From NCBI GenBank assembly GCA_022511125.1, contig JAFLSD010000002.1, forward strand, positions 186,001-250,000: DNA of 64,000 nt. The letters run 5' to 3'. The stretch comes from Paramuribaculum sp. (GTDB lineage: Bacteria > Bacteroidota > Bacteroidia > Bacteroidales > Muribaculaceae). Positions 33,403-42,377 of the stretch are shown one piece after another (within the stretch, counting starts at the first letter, position 1; every line of letters starts with the position of its first letter). The notes under the pieces were generated by a model that did no database searches, was not told the DNA's origin, and saw only the letters and a list, made by a program, of their open reading frames with translations. The translations under genes were made by a program, and so were the position numbers.

Positions 33403-36400
33403 TTAATAGAATTCATAATAGGTTCCTCTCACATCAGGTGCATCAACTGTAAAGTTTACGCTGCCGCTGTGATCCAAAGCACCGTTCACAGTGAAAGTGT
33501 ACACATGGTTACGCATAATCGGCCAGTGTTGCTTCACGATATTCCAGTCATACTCGTAAGCGTCCCAGCTGTCGCGGCCGTTCCATTCGAAATTGCCGAG
33601 GTTGGCGCGTCCGCCCTGAGTGAAGTATAGACGGTAAGCTTTCTTGTCGTCGAAGTTGTCAACTACGTTTTCGAGATCGTCATTATCATACGATCCTTCC
33701 GGACCACCGTTGAATCTTATCTCGACGTGGCATATTTTCGGACGGTCCGCGATATCGCCCGGATTGTCGGCATCCGTGATGTTTTTTTCAGGGATGTAGA
33801 TAATGTAGTGCCAGTATTCCGGATCGTCTACTTCAGCAAAATGCGAATAGTCGGAACGGGAAATGCGCGTGTGCAGTATGCGAGGATATTCCGGCACTTG
33901 CTGGCCAGTATGAGCTCTGATATCGCCAACTTTATAAGTCTCGAAGTCATCCACTATACCATTACCGCGGTTCCAGTTCCAGTCCCACTGATGTTCCCAG
34001 ATGCCGAAAGGCCATGCCGTAGTCTTGCGGTACTCGTCGAGCTTCTGTTTCGAGCTCTGGCCTGAGTTTGCGTTCGAACCGATATAGATCGGCCCATACT
34101 GCATTATGTTCTTTTCCTCCTGAACTACACCCGGAGTAGTCTGGATGATGCGCTGTTCGTTGAGGTTGCCTACGTCGATATAGTTCTGCAGACGTTTCAC
34201 GTCGTTGGCGCTCGAAGAGTTGAAGCCGTTCCAGATTATGTCGGTCGGTGTGAATAAATCAACCGGCGTGTTTCGTCCCGAGCGGTTCATCGAACGCAGA
34301 TAAACGTGAGTCGGTTTTTGCGGAAATTCCGATTTTTTCAGCTTCACTTCCACGCGTGCCACCGAACGCAGCAACGAAATGTGGCGGTAGTTGTAACCCT
34401 GCTTCGTTGCATTATTGAATTGCGATAGGTTGAACAGCAATCCCGGCTGCCAATATTCGCCGATCGGGTCGAAGTCTTGTACGCCGTACATCGGTATAGC
34501 ATAATCCTTCGACGGAAGCACGGCTCGTCGGTCTACATCATACAGATGGCGCGACTCTATGTATTCGATGCCGAAAATTTCAATCATCGGTCTTTCAGGA
34601 ATCGGAATTTTTGTTGAAGGAACAGACCCGTCCTCGCCCGGTTCGATAGTACCGTAGTCCGGGTTTTCTATCTTATAGTTTGGATCGACAACCATATAGA
34701 GATAAACGTTCTTGGGATCGAACGGAATGTCGCATATTTCCTTCTCGCCGTTTTCCGTCTTAACGAAATAGCCGTCTTCGTTCACCCAATAACGGTTGTT
34801 GCGGTTGTCGCGCTGGTAGTTGGTGGCGTTGTTTTCAGGGGTGTTGTTCGTGCCTACATGAGCGTAGAGCTTTGCTCCACCGTATGCCTTGTAGTTGACA
34901 CGCACATAACCATCAGCATGAGCCGGGAAGCGGATATAAGTGGGAGATGTAACAGGATACATCCCACTTCTTTCATCGTTCTTATCGACATATACATATT
35001 CGCCTACACTACCGTTCAAATTGAGCGGATTGCCGGCATTATGGTCACTCATGGTTATGTTTGGCATAGTGAGTACCATGCCGTTGAAATTCTTGCTGTT
35101 TTGATACATCAGCTGTAAGAAAGTCCTTTCTATCTGACTCAACTCTTCGCCATGCTCTCTATAAAAATCATCGTCATCATAGAACTCACCGCTGAAAAGT
35201 TTATCCCAAGGGAAGCTAGGGAATTTGGAAACGAGTTCGTCCAAAATAGCAGTCATATCCATATGAAGGACATAGTTCGACATGATGGCTTCGCTATATC
35301 CATAAGGGATCACGAAATCTAAACTGGAATATTTATCCATTTTCCACTTCAATGGAAAGATATTTCCCCATTCATTTTCAGCCGGTGGCCTCGGAACTAC
35401 AACAGGAGGCGGTAATACAGATGCGAAGGTGGTGTAAAAGCCTGAAACGAAGTCTCCATAGTTGTCTATGAACTGATCTTTCGCTTTCGCATTCAATTCC
35501 AGCCAATCGCCCTTGATGGCGCTATTCGGCATATCGAAAATGAAATTTGAAGCATCGTTTCCGCCTAAATTCCATACGTGCCAGATATTGTTGTACTTCG
35601 TATCGAAATGGTCTAAAGCGGTCGGAATGCCGTTATCGTCGTAGAAGAAACCGTCGGGGTTCTGGTAGATATTGTTCTTCACGTCGAAATAAGCGCGGAT
35701 ATGGGCGTCGGCCTCATTGATGTTTTTATGATAGTTGGCAACCCATTCGGTGTACGGACCCATGTGAGGACCTGTCTCTGTCCTATATACCAAGTGATCG
35801 TAACCGCCCTTCAGCGTCGTCGATTCATAAACGTTGTCACGCTGGGCGTGCGCAAGCAGCGATATGTGGTCGCCCTTGAGCTTGCCGAACTCATCATAAA
35901 CGAGGTTGCCTTCTTGGTCGAGAGGTTCGTTGAAACGGAATTCTTCCCAACCGCTCAGGTTACCGCCTAAGTTCAGATCGGAGTCGAAAGTCCAGTTAGC
36001 CAAAACGGCGATTTTAAACGGATTTTCTTCGATATATTTAATCAGGTTATTGTTTATCTGCTTTACGGGAATGCGGATAAACCACTGGTTGTCGTTGCCG
36101 TATGCACTTTGGCCGATAGGCACAGCCGTAGGCTTGTCGATCTGGAAGAGGAACGTTCCGTCGAGGTTGAAGAAGAGGATATAGAGGTTTTCCGTGTTAA
36201 CGTATTCCTCGATGTCCTTCAGTCCCTGGCCGCTACCTCCGGCAAGGTTGCCGAGCGGGCCGCCGATCTGACTGCGGCTGCCGACGCTCGTAAGCTGATC
36301 AAGCGACAGAACCACTCCCAGACCGTATTCGTCCTCGGCCACTTCGTAGATGCTCTGGTCGATTCCCGGGGTCAAGATCTCGTCGGTACATCCGGCGAAC

Positions 36401-36459
36401 ATCGAACCCAGCAGGAGACCTCCGGCAAGCATCGATATATATTTGTTAGTTTTTTTCAT
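33403..36459 (-). CDS. Large fimbria-associated lipoprotein, paralogue of the 54803-56737 protein (1018 aa)
   Basis: It has a lipobox (FAGC, Cys24) and a GSRSQ site at Arg62. Blocks shared with the 644-aa protein of operon 2 include NLYILFFNLDGTFLFQ, FKIAVLAN, PMYGVQDF, ISLLRSVARVEVKLK and VDLFTPTDIIWN. They appear in the same order, so the two are paralogues with this one enlarged by about 370 residues. It resembles the DUF4906-like fimbrial accessory proteins of Bacteroidales (family name tentative). It is the fifth gene of the operon, 26 nt after the anchor gene, and likely sits near the fimbrial tip. Confidence 0.78.
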   Translation of the reverse strand: MKKTNKYISMLAGGLLLGSMFAGCTDEILTPGIDQSIYEVAEDEYGLGVVLSLDQLTSVGSRSQIGGPLGNLAGGSGQGLKDIEEYVNTENLYILFFNLDGTFLFQIDKPTAVPIGQSAYGNDNQWFIRIPVKQINNNLIKYIEENPFKIAVLANWTFDSDLNLGGNLSGWEEFRFNEPLDQEGNLVYDEFGKLKGDHISLLAHAQRDNVYESTTLKGGYDHLVYRTETGPHMGPYTEWVANYHKNINEADAHIRAYFDVKNNIYQNPDGFFYDDNGIPTALDHFDTKYNNIWHVWNLGGNDASNFIFDMPNSAIKGDWLELNAKAKDQFIDNYGDFVSGFYTTFASVLPPPVVVPRPPAENEWGNIFPLKWKMDKYSSLDFVIPYGYSEAIMSNYVLHMDMTAILDELVSKFPSFPWDKLFSGEFYDDDDFYREHGEELSQIERTFLQLMYQNSKNFNGMVLTMPNITMSDHNAGNPLNLNGSVGEYVYVDKNDERSGMYPVTSPTYIRFPAHADGYVRVNYKAYGGAKLYAHVGTNNTPENNATNYQRDNRNNRYWVNEDGYFVKTENGEKEICDIPFDPKNVYLYMVVDPNYKIENPDYGTIEPGEDGSVPSTKIPIPERPMIEIFGIEYIESRHLYDVDRRAVLPSKDYAIPMYGVQDFDPIGEYWQPGLLFNLSQFNNATKQGYNYRHISLLRSVARVEVKLKKSEFPQKPTHVYLRSMNRSGRNTPVDLFTPTDIIWNGFNSSSANDVKRLQNYIDVGNLNEQRIIQTTPGVVQEEKNIMQYGPIYIGSNANSGQSSKQKLDEYRKTTAWPFGIWEHQWDWNWNRGNGIVDDFETYKVGDIRAHTGQQVPEYPRILHTRISRSDYSHFAEVDDPEYWHYIIYIPEKNITDADNPGDIADRPKICHVEIRFNGGPEGSYDNDDLENVVDNFDDKKAYRLYFTQGGRANLGNFEWNGRDSWDAYEYDWNIVKQHWPIMRNHVYTFTVNGALDHSGSVNFTVDAPDVRGTYYEFY

Positions 36460-36485
36460 CGTCTTTTTCCTTTCAGATTAAGATT

Positions 36486-37937
36486 TTATTTGATGCTCAT
36501 GCTGTCGTCGACAACGTGCCAGTCGTTGATGTTGATCTGTGCGCCGAACCAGCCGTCCTCGTTGGTGTCCATCCAGAGCATGAGGTTGTAGTTGTCCTCG
36601 CGGTCGAGATATTCCTGATCGTCGGGCACCTGAGTCTTCGTGTTGGCGCTGCGGAGCTGTGTGGCCCACTTAACCAACGGAATCGAGAAGATGGTCTTGC
36701 CGGTTTCGTTGTCTACAACGGTGATCACCGGATTGTTAGATGTCAGCAGACGCGCTGTGGCGATTTCGACCTGGAGGAAGTTACCGGTGGTCGAAGATCC
36801 GTCGGCGCGCGAACGGCTCGTGGCTTTCGAGGTGGTGGTACCGATAGCCGTGCGATACGGACGGTACTGCACGGTCTGTGAAGTGCTCGTGCGTACGGCG
36901 TTGTCGTGGTGCATCACGTCGTTCTGGTCGTGCATCGTCACGGTGAAGCGGCTCTTGTCGAATTCGAGACCGTCTCTGTGCTGAAGGGTGATGTTGACGT
37001 TGTTGGTATTCTTTGTCAGATATACTGTCTGAATCTGTTTTTCAGTAGTTTTGGCAACATACTTGGCGTCAGTCTTGCGGCCGTGGAACAGAGGCGACAG
37101 GTTGGCGTTCTGATAAGCGCTGTGAACGGCGTCGCTCTTGGTGTCCATTGTGCAGACAACGTGAGTGTTACGGCTGATCTGAGCGTCGGCCGGAACGGTG
37201 AAATGACCGGCATTGTTGGTCAGGCCGCACCATGCTATGAATTCATAATCGCCGGCGGGAAGATCCTTCAGCTCCATGAGGTAATCGGGATCGGTCAGCG
37301 GAAGTCCGTCTTCGTGATACTTGGTAACGAAGTTTCCGTTGTTGAACACGTAAAGGTCAACGGATTTCACACGCTGGCTGAAACCGTCGGTGAACTGCAT
37401 ATTCATGTCGAATACGAACTTGACGTAATATTGTCCGAGTTCGGGATCAGGTTCGGGTTCGTCAGGTTTAGCGAAAATAGCGGTATATTTAACCGATTCA
37501 ACGGCTACGAGTCCCGAAACAACCATCTGACCTTCGGTGAGGTCGCCGTCGTTGGTGTCGTCGTGCCATTTCACGAATTTGTATTCAGGATTGGTTTCGG
37601 TAGCTGTCAGAGTGTAGGTGCCGTTCTCTTCCATGATGACGCTCACATAAGCGCCTTCGGTTGTCGACACGCTGTTGGCTGCATCGGCATCGTCGGCCAC
37701 GGCGCTCGTACCGCCGCTACCGGGATTGACCCTTACAGATATTCTAATTACGTCCTCATCCGGAGTCACGATAACCGTTCCGCCCGGACCCGGTGCGGGT
37801 TCTTCTTCTTCAGGAGGACATTCCTCGTCGTAATCGTAAATGGCGTTGTCACACGCGCTCATGCCCGCAATGAGGGTCAGACCCATCAGCAGGTGGCCCA
37901 TCGGGCTGAATATTTTGCTTAAATTATGTTTTTTCAT
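36486..37937 (-). CDS. Mfa2/FimB-type fimbrial anchor lipoprotein with inserted InlB-like repeat (483 aa)
   Basis: Mfa2/FimB proteins cap and anchor the fimbria at the outer membrane. The family Cys pair is present: ACDNAIYDYDEEC (lipid Cys29, Cys40). The Mfa2 body begins around residue 167 (YYVKFVFDMNMQFTDGF, KSVDLYVFNNG) and has LTKNTNNVNITLQHRDG and a C-terminal INDWHVVDD strand. Unusually, about 100 residues between the Cys pair and the body read like a divergent InlB/Listeria-Bacteroides repeat (YTLTATETNPEYKFVKWHDD). There is no N-terminal SR(S/A) site, as expected for an unprocessed anchor. It follows the shaft gene by 18 nt. Confidence 0.87.
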   Translation of the reverse strand: MKKHNLSKIFSPMGHLLMGLTLIAGMSACDNAIYDYDEECPPEEEEPAPGPGGTVIVTPDEDVIRISVRVNPGSGGTSAVADDADAANSVSTTEGAYVSVIMEENGTYTLTATETNPEYKFVKWHDDTNDGDLTEGQMVVSGLVAVESVKYTAIFAKPDEPEPDPELGQYYVKFVFDMNMQFTDGFSQRVKSVDLYVFNNGNFVTKYHEDGLPLTDPDYLMELKDLPAGDYEFIAWCGLTNNAGHFTVPADAQISRNTHVVCTMDTKSDAVHSAYQNANLSPLFHGRKTDAKYVAKTTEKQIQTVYLTKNTNNVNITLQHRDGLEFDKSRFTVTMHDQNDVMHHDNAVRTSTSQTVQYRPYRTAIGTTTSKATSRSRADGSSTTGNFLQVEIATARLLTSNNPVITVVDNETGKTIFSIPLVKWATQLRSANTKTQVPDDQEYLDREDNYNLMLWMDTNEDGWFGAQININDWHVVDDSMSIK

Positions 37938-37955
37938 CGTTAGGTTCCTATATCG

Positions 37956-40070
37956 TTAATGTAATTGATCTACTGTTATATCTACCGTGCGCCACGGGAT
38001 GATTTCCACTTCCACACCCAAAGATTTGTCGTCGGGTTCGGGATTGGGGATAATCGGCTGGTCGGGATCATCGACCGGCGTACCCGGACGGAGGATTTCG
38101 GTTATAGTCATGCGGTACCAGGTGTTACGCACTACGCCGTAATCACCCGTCGAAACTGCCTTTACCGGATTCTGAAGGAAGTTGCGGCTGTCAAGATTGT
38201 GCCTGATAGGTATCGCATAGTACATGCGGCCTTCCTTGTAGTGCTTAGCAAGGTTTGTGAAACGGTAGATGTAGGAAACCAACTGGGCTTCTGTGATTTC
38301 TTTAGGTTCGAAACCTTCGATGTAGTTGGCTTTCAGTTTGTATCCGTCTTTGAGCTTGAGGGTCACCCAGCCATCACCGCCTTTGATGAATGCCGGTGCG
38401 AATTCGAAGTATTTCTCGGCGTTAACCGCGAGATCCTCATGTTTCAGAGGCACATCCACGCCATTGTCGACAACGAGTACGGGAATGTTGGTGTTCAGAG
38501 GCATGGTATCCTGATTGATATAGTCGACATATCCGCCGTTGAGCACGTCGGGAATTTTGTATGTGTTGCCTCCCAGAACATCTTTCTTGTTATAGTAGAT
38601 ATTTGTGAGCAAGGTGGCTACAGCCTGTTGTTTCAGAGCTGTTTCACTCCAATACATACCGTTGGAGAAATATTTGTCAGCAACACCTTGGATGAAGCCG
38701 TTTTCGTCGACAACGGGACGTCCAAGGTCGATGCCTGTGTCGATCTCGTCGATCAGCAGCTGGGCTGTGAGAATGATGTGCGTTCCGCAACGTAGCCAGG
38801 GCTGAGTGTTGATATCCTGGTTGGCCAATACATCGGTATTGAAAGTGTTTTCCAATGAGTATTTATTGGCCGTTCTGTCAGTGAAAGCACTGTAAGGTTT
38901 GTAGATCAACGTGTAGTCGTCCTTCGTCAGACCTTCTGCAGGATCGTAGTCGGCCGAATAGATGGTGTTGGTCGTAGCGGCATTCACGAACTGCTCGTCG
39001 AGCGCCTGACGGTACTGGTCGGGATAAATACCTGTGTTGTAATTCTCGTCCAGTCCCCAATAGGAACGGAAAAGCATAGGAGAATTCCAGCTCGAATAGA
39101 AATTATCTTCCGGTCCCCACGGGAAAGCCGTAGGATTCTGAGCCAACGTCTTCACAAGGAAAGTATTCTTCTCCAGACCGTTCATGCCCCAGTTCACTAA
39201 GTTTATCTTCCAGTGAGCGGGATATTCGTCCTTATTCTGGCCATCTTCGGGAGCGTAGTTTACTCTCACTTTGATGACATTCGGACCATCGAGAATTATA
39301 GGACGTGGATTGTCAAACGTCAAATCTCTTTCATCGCCCTGAATCAGAAGAGTGAACTTCGCCAAAAGACGCTCTACGTAGAACGTTGTCAGATGTTCGG
39401 GCATTATGGCCTCTTCTATCGTTTCGTAGAAAACCGAATCGGTGGGCAGCGGAGTGAGAACCGAGATCGTATCGGCTTCCACGCCCTGATAGGCTGTCGA
39501 CGACATAGTGAAATAACCTTCTGACATGGCGAGCGATTCGGGATTGTCTGTGTCGACCTCGTTGAGATAGTTAAGCACTGTCCTCACGGCGTCGGTTCCT
39601 GCAGCTGCCAGCTCGGTGTCGAGATTGTCGAGCCTCGTAGCGTCGCTGTTGAGCACAACGAGAGCGTAAGCCGGCATGCCTTCGACGTTCTCGGGCTTGC
39701 GGGCCACGTAAACGTTGTCGGACGTAGCTGTGGAAACGTTTGGTTTCTGAAGCTTGCCGCTGCCGAAGAAAGAATAGTCGGAATTAAAGAACAACACGCG
39801 GTTGCTCTCAGGATTATCGATGATCGCGCGCTCCTCCTTGGTCCCCTTGTTGAACCACTCGAAACGCTCGTAGCTGTCATCGTATTCCTTATGGGTGGAA
39901 CGGCTCGACGCTTCCGTGTCTTTCAACTGGAAGCCGAGGTAGGCCGTCGCGTCCGAAATACTTGGGTCGGGGTTTGTCGGCTCGTTGGGACCGAAAGTTT
40001 CTTCCGAACAACTCCACAGTCCTAACGAGGCCGCCGCTAATAGCGAAACCCATAAATTGTGTTTCATCAA
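37956..40070 (-). CDS. Mfa1/FimA-type major fimbrial subunit (704 aa)
   Basis: This is the predicted shaft pilin: exported as a lipoprotein (Cys21 in LWSC), cut after an Arg by a gingipain-like protease, then polymerised by donor-strand exchange. The maturation-type motif SSRST is at Arg57. The C-terminus has the Mfa1 signature: GVVRNTWYRMTITEILRPGTPVDDPD, ending in VEVEIIPWRTVDI strands. It is longer than the P. gingivalis Mfa1 pilin. It is paralogous to the 707-aa protein at 56764-58887. It is third gene of the operon, after DUF3868/OmpA and before the anchor. Confidence 0.87.
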   Translation of the reverse strand: MMKHNLWVSLLAAASLGLWSCSEETFGPNEPTNPDPSISDATAYLGFQLKDTEASSRSTHKEYDDSYERFEWFNKGTKEERAIIDNPESNRVLFFNSDYSFFGSGKLQKPNVSTATSDNVYVARKPENVEGMPAYALVVLNSDATRLDNLDTELAAAGTDAVRTVLNYLNEVDTDNPESLAMSEGYFTMSSTAYQGVEADTISVLTPLPTDSVFYETIEEAIMPEHLTTFYVERLLAKFTLLIQGDERDLTFDNPRPIILDGPNVIKVRVNYAPEDGQNKDEYPAHWKINLVNWGMNGLEKNTFLVKTLAQNPTAFPWGPEDNFYSSWNSPMLFRSYWGLDENYNTGIYPDQYRQALDEQFVNAATTNTIYSADYDPAEGLTKDDYTLIYKPYSAFTDRTANKYSLENTFNTDVLANQDINTQPWLRCGTHIILTAQLLIDEIDTGIDLGRPVVDENGFIQGVADKYFSNGMYWSETALKQQAVATLLTNIYYNKKDVLGGNTYKIPDVLNGGYVDYINQDTMPLNTNIPVLVVDNGVDVPLKHEDLAVNAEKYFEFAPAFIKGGDGWVTLKLKDGYKLKANYIEGFEPKEITEAQLVSYIYRFTNLAKHYKEGRMYYAIPIRHNLDSRNFLQNPVKAVSTGDYGVVRNTWYRMTITEILRPGTPVDDPDQPIIPNPEPDDKSLGVEVEIIPWRTVDITVDQLH

Positions 40071-40106
40071 TTTTTTTACCTCCTTTAAATTAGTGTGTAT
40101 TTTTCG

Positions 40107-41567
40107 TTATTTTGAGTATTGCTTAGCCAGTTTAAGCTTCTCCAGTTCGCCGTTTGCCGACGCATGGCCCTTGGCTGCTGCCTGTTCCATGTACCAGATA
40201 GCCTTTGAATAATCTTTCTGCAGACCGGCCAGGACACCGCGAACATAGAGAGCGTCGGCGGTGTTGCTTGCGCGTGTCAGATAACGTTCGGCCTGATTGA
40301 GGTCGTCGCGCTGCATAGCTGCCGTGGCTGCGTTGAGGATAGCAACTTCGTCGGTCGGATACATCTTAACGGCTGTTTCCATCACTTCGTTGTATTCCGG
40401 AGTGCCGGGAACGAGGGTGCTTGCCAGCAGATACATTTCGTTAAGCGACAGTTTCGACGGCTGCGTACGCATCACCTCGGCGATTTCTGCTATGTCGCTG
40501 AAGCCGCGGATAGTATATTCGATGCGATAGTCGGAATGACGAAGGCCGGGATAAACCGTCTCTAACAGGAATTTGTATTCCTGCGGATAATCCTTCTCGA
40601 GTTTTGCATTCTTCGGGTCGGGAGCGAGATAAGAGTCGATGATGGCGAGAATGCCCATCTTGCTCGGCATTGTCGAATTGACTACGTATTCGCGAAGGCC
40701 TTCCCAGTCCTCAGGTTCGTAAGAAGTCTGAATGAAACCGTAAGGGAACATATAAAGCTGCTGAACGTAGTTTTTCAAAGCTTCCGTACGACCTTTTGCA
40801 AGGCGGATATTGTTGTCGTAAGGACCTTCAGGCGATGCGAAGCCCTTGATCGACAGAGATTTCACTGTTATATCCTTATCATTGCGCACGGAGTCGATCG
40901 TTGCAATGATCTTAGCCAGCTCCGTAGAGTTGCGACGATAGTCGGGATAGATTGTTGTCAGGTTGACAGGGAAGTCTACGTAAGCGCGACCGGCGAGTTC
41001 GCGGGTCTTCACTTCCTCGGCAACAGCTGCCTGGAAAATGAAATTCGGCTCGTAAATGACAACGCGGTAGTTCGCGAGGTCGATAGGACCGTATTCGGCC
41101 GGATCCTTACAGCCTGCGCAGCCATAGTCGGTGCGCTGTAGGATGAGCGTCGAACCGTTCATCCAGCTGTCATAATCCACTGTCTGAGAATAGTTGACCT
41201 TGCCCTGACGCTTGCTGGCGCGGATTGCTATTTCTTCCTCGCCCGTGATTGGTCTCAGACCTGAGCGTTCAAACTGGTACCAACGGGTGCGGCCGTAAAC
41301 GCCTACGCCCGGAAGACGCAATGTGTCTTCTCCGTTCACGATCATCGGAGTGAACACCGCTGCCTGGTTGGCTTTCACCTTTACGTTCGAAAGGTCGATC
41401 TCCATCTTCGCGGTCAACTCGTCGTAGTTGCGGACAAGCGAGCTCTTCTTGCAGGTCACTTCGACCGCCTCGCCGCGCTGCTTCAATTCCTGTGCGACTG
41501 CACCTTGGAGCGATACGCTCACCACGGCCGCCGCCAATATCATTCTGAAAATATTTTTGCTTTTCAT
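40107..41567 (-). CDS. DUF3868/OmpA-type protein of fimbrial loci (486 aa)
   Basis: A Sec signal (IFRMILAAAVVSVSLQGAVA) without lipobox is followed by a DUF3868-like beta domain (about 25-200). An OmpA-like peptidoglycan-binding domain follows (about 225-370; SLSIKGFASPEGPYDNNIRLAKGRTEALKNYV). The C-terminus has TPR-like helices (about 390-486; AILNAATAAMQRDDLNQAERY). Such proteins regularly accompany DUF3575 proteins in Bacteroidales fimbrial operons and probably tether the assembly system to the cell wall. It is second gene, 14 nt after DUF3575. Confidence 0.85.
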   Translation of the reverse strand: MKSKNIFRMILAAAVVSVSLQGAVAQELKQRGEAVEVTCKKSSLVRNYDELTAKMEIDLSNVKVKANQAAVFTPMIVNGEDTLRLPGVGVYGRTRWYQFERSGLRPITGEEEIAIRASKRQGKVNYSQTVDYDSWMNGSTLILQRTDYGCAGCKDPAEYGPIDLANYRVVIYEPNFIFQAAVAEEVKTRELAGRAYVDFPVNLTTIYPDYRRNSTELAKIIATIDSVRNDKDITVKSLSIKGFASPEGPYDNNIRLAKGRTEALKNYVQQLYMFPYGFIQTSYEPEDWEGLREYVVNSTMPSKMGILAIIDSYLAPDPKNAKLEKDYPQEYKFLLETVYPGLRHSDYRIEYTIRGFSDIAEIAEVMRTQPSKLSLNEMYLLASTLVPGTPEYNEVMETAVKMYPTDEVAILNAATAAMQRDDLNQAERYLTRASNTADALYVRGVLAGLQKDYSKAIWYMEQAAAKGHASANGELEKLKLAKQYSK

Positions 41568-41581
41568 CTCCGAATTATCTT

Positions 41582-42169
41582 TTAGAATACATAAACTAAG
41601 TTAAGAGCCGCTTTTGTAGGACCGTAGTAAGTGTGCTTTTTGTCGGAAGCGACTTTGCTCGCACAATCCAGACAGTTATAAACGTCATACCATGTTTGAA
41701 TAAAACCGATGCCTATTTCGGCCTCGAAGTTCCAGTGCTTGTTGAGAATCCAGGTGTAACCGTAGGCTATACCTGCACCAACGCCCCATCCCTGGGCGCG
41801 GTAGTCTTTCAATGTCGAGAAGTGAGTCCCCAGAAAATCACTGGCATTTTTCCAATGTCCCCAGTTGAACTGGCCTCCGATTGCGTGAACACCCACGAAA
41901 TGACCTGCGAATCGGTCGCAGAACCAGTAGCGTGCTTCGGGCTGAACAATCCAGTGTTTCCACGTCTGTTTGTCGATTGTCCAACCGTTGAAATTACCCG
42001 ATACGTCAAGCGACCATTTGGGTGCGAGGCCAAATTCAAGGCCTGCGTTAATCGTTGCTGTAACGTCATACAAGAGGTTGGTCTTCAATCCCACCCCTTG
42101 AGCCTGTGCGCTCATGCCGACAAGAGTTACCAGAACTGCTGCCAGCGTTAATCTGATTGATTTAATCAT
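41582..42169 (-). CDS. DUF3575 outer-membrane-type protein (195 aa)
   Basis: The ATG at 42169 gives the signal MIKSIRLTLAAVLVTLVGMS, cleaved after AQA. The mature part begins VGLKTNLLYDVTATINAGLE, the DUF3575 hallmark, with alternating beta strands (WSLDVSGNFNGW, WIVQPEARYWF, GVGAGIAYGYTW) and a terminal Phe typical of outer membrane beta-barrels. It heads fimbrial operon 1 and is expected to be an outer membrane component of the fimbrial system. Confidence 0.88.
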   Translation of the reverse strand: MIKSIRLTLAAVLVTLVGMSAQAQGVGLKTNLLYDVTATINAGLEFGLAPKWSLDVSGNFNGWTIDKQTWKHWIVQPEARYWFCDRFAGHFVGVHAIGGQFNWGHWKNASDFLGTHFSTLKDYRAQGWGVGAGIAYGYTWILNKHWNFEAEIGIGFIQTWYDVYNCLDCASKVASDKKHTYYGPTKAALNLVYVF

Positions 42170-42316
42170 TGGTTTTATTTTAAATGTTTTTTCGTTTCGC
42201 TTCACAAAACAGGTTAATTTCAATAGGTTAGTCCTTTCAAAACGACTTTTCATACCGAGACGATTTTTGGGACTTCACACAAGGACATACTTCGCCCTTC
42301 ATGTACAAATATCATG

Positions 42317-42348
42317 CAAAATTACAATTAAAAAACCTAAAAGGGAAA
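42317..42348 (-). promoter_or_regulatory. Promoter of fimbrial operon 1
   Basis: On the - strand: TTTC (42348-42345), 20-bp spacer, TAATTTTG (42324-42317), a near-consensus match. The leader to the DUF3575 ATG is about 140 nt. A run of nine G on the - strand lies 6 bp upstream of the -33 element. Confidence 0.6.
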
Positions 42349-42354
42349 TGTTTA

Positions 42355-42363
42355 CCCCCCCCC
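42355..42363. repeat. Homopolymer C9/G9 tract upstream of the fimbrial promoter
   Basis: Nine consecutive C on the + strand lie in an otherwise AT-rich non-coding stretch, between the DUF5106 stop codon and the fimbrial promoter. Confidence 0.9.
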
Positions 42364-42377
42364 ACAGTTAAATTAAG

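Noticed and set aside
36906-37922. 338-codon open frame opposite the Mfa2-type anchor
   Set aside because: Antisense to a recognised gene; no signal, domain or promoter supports it.
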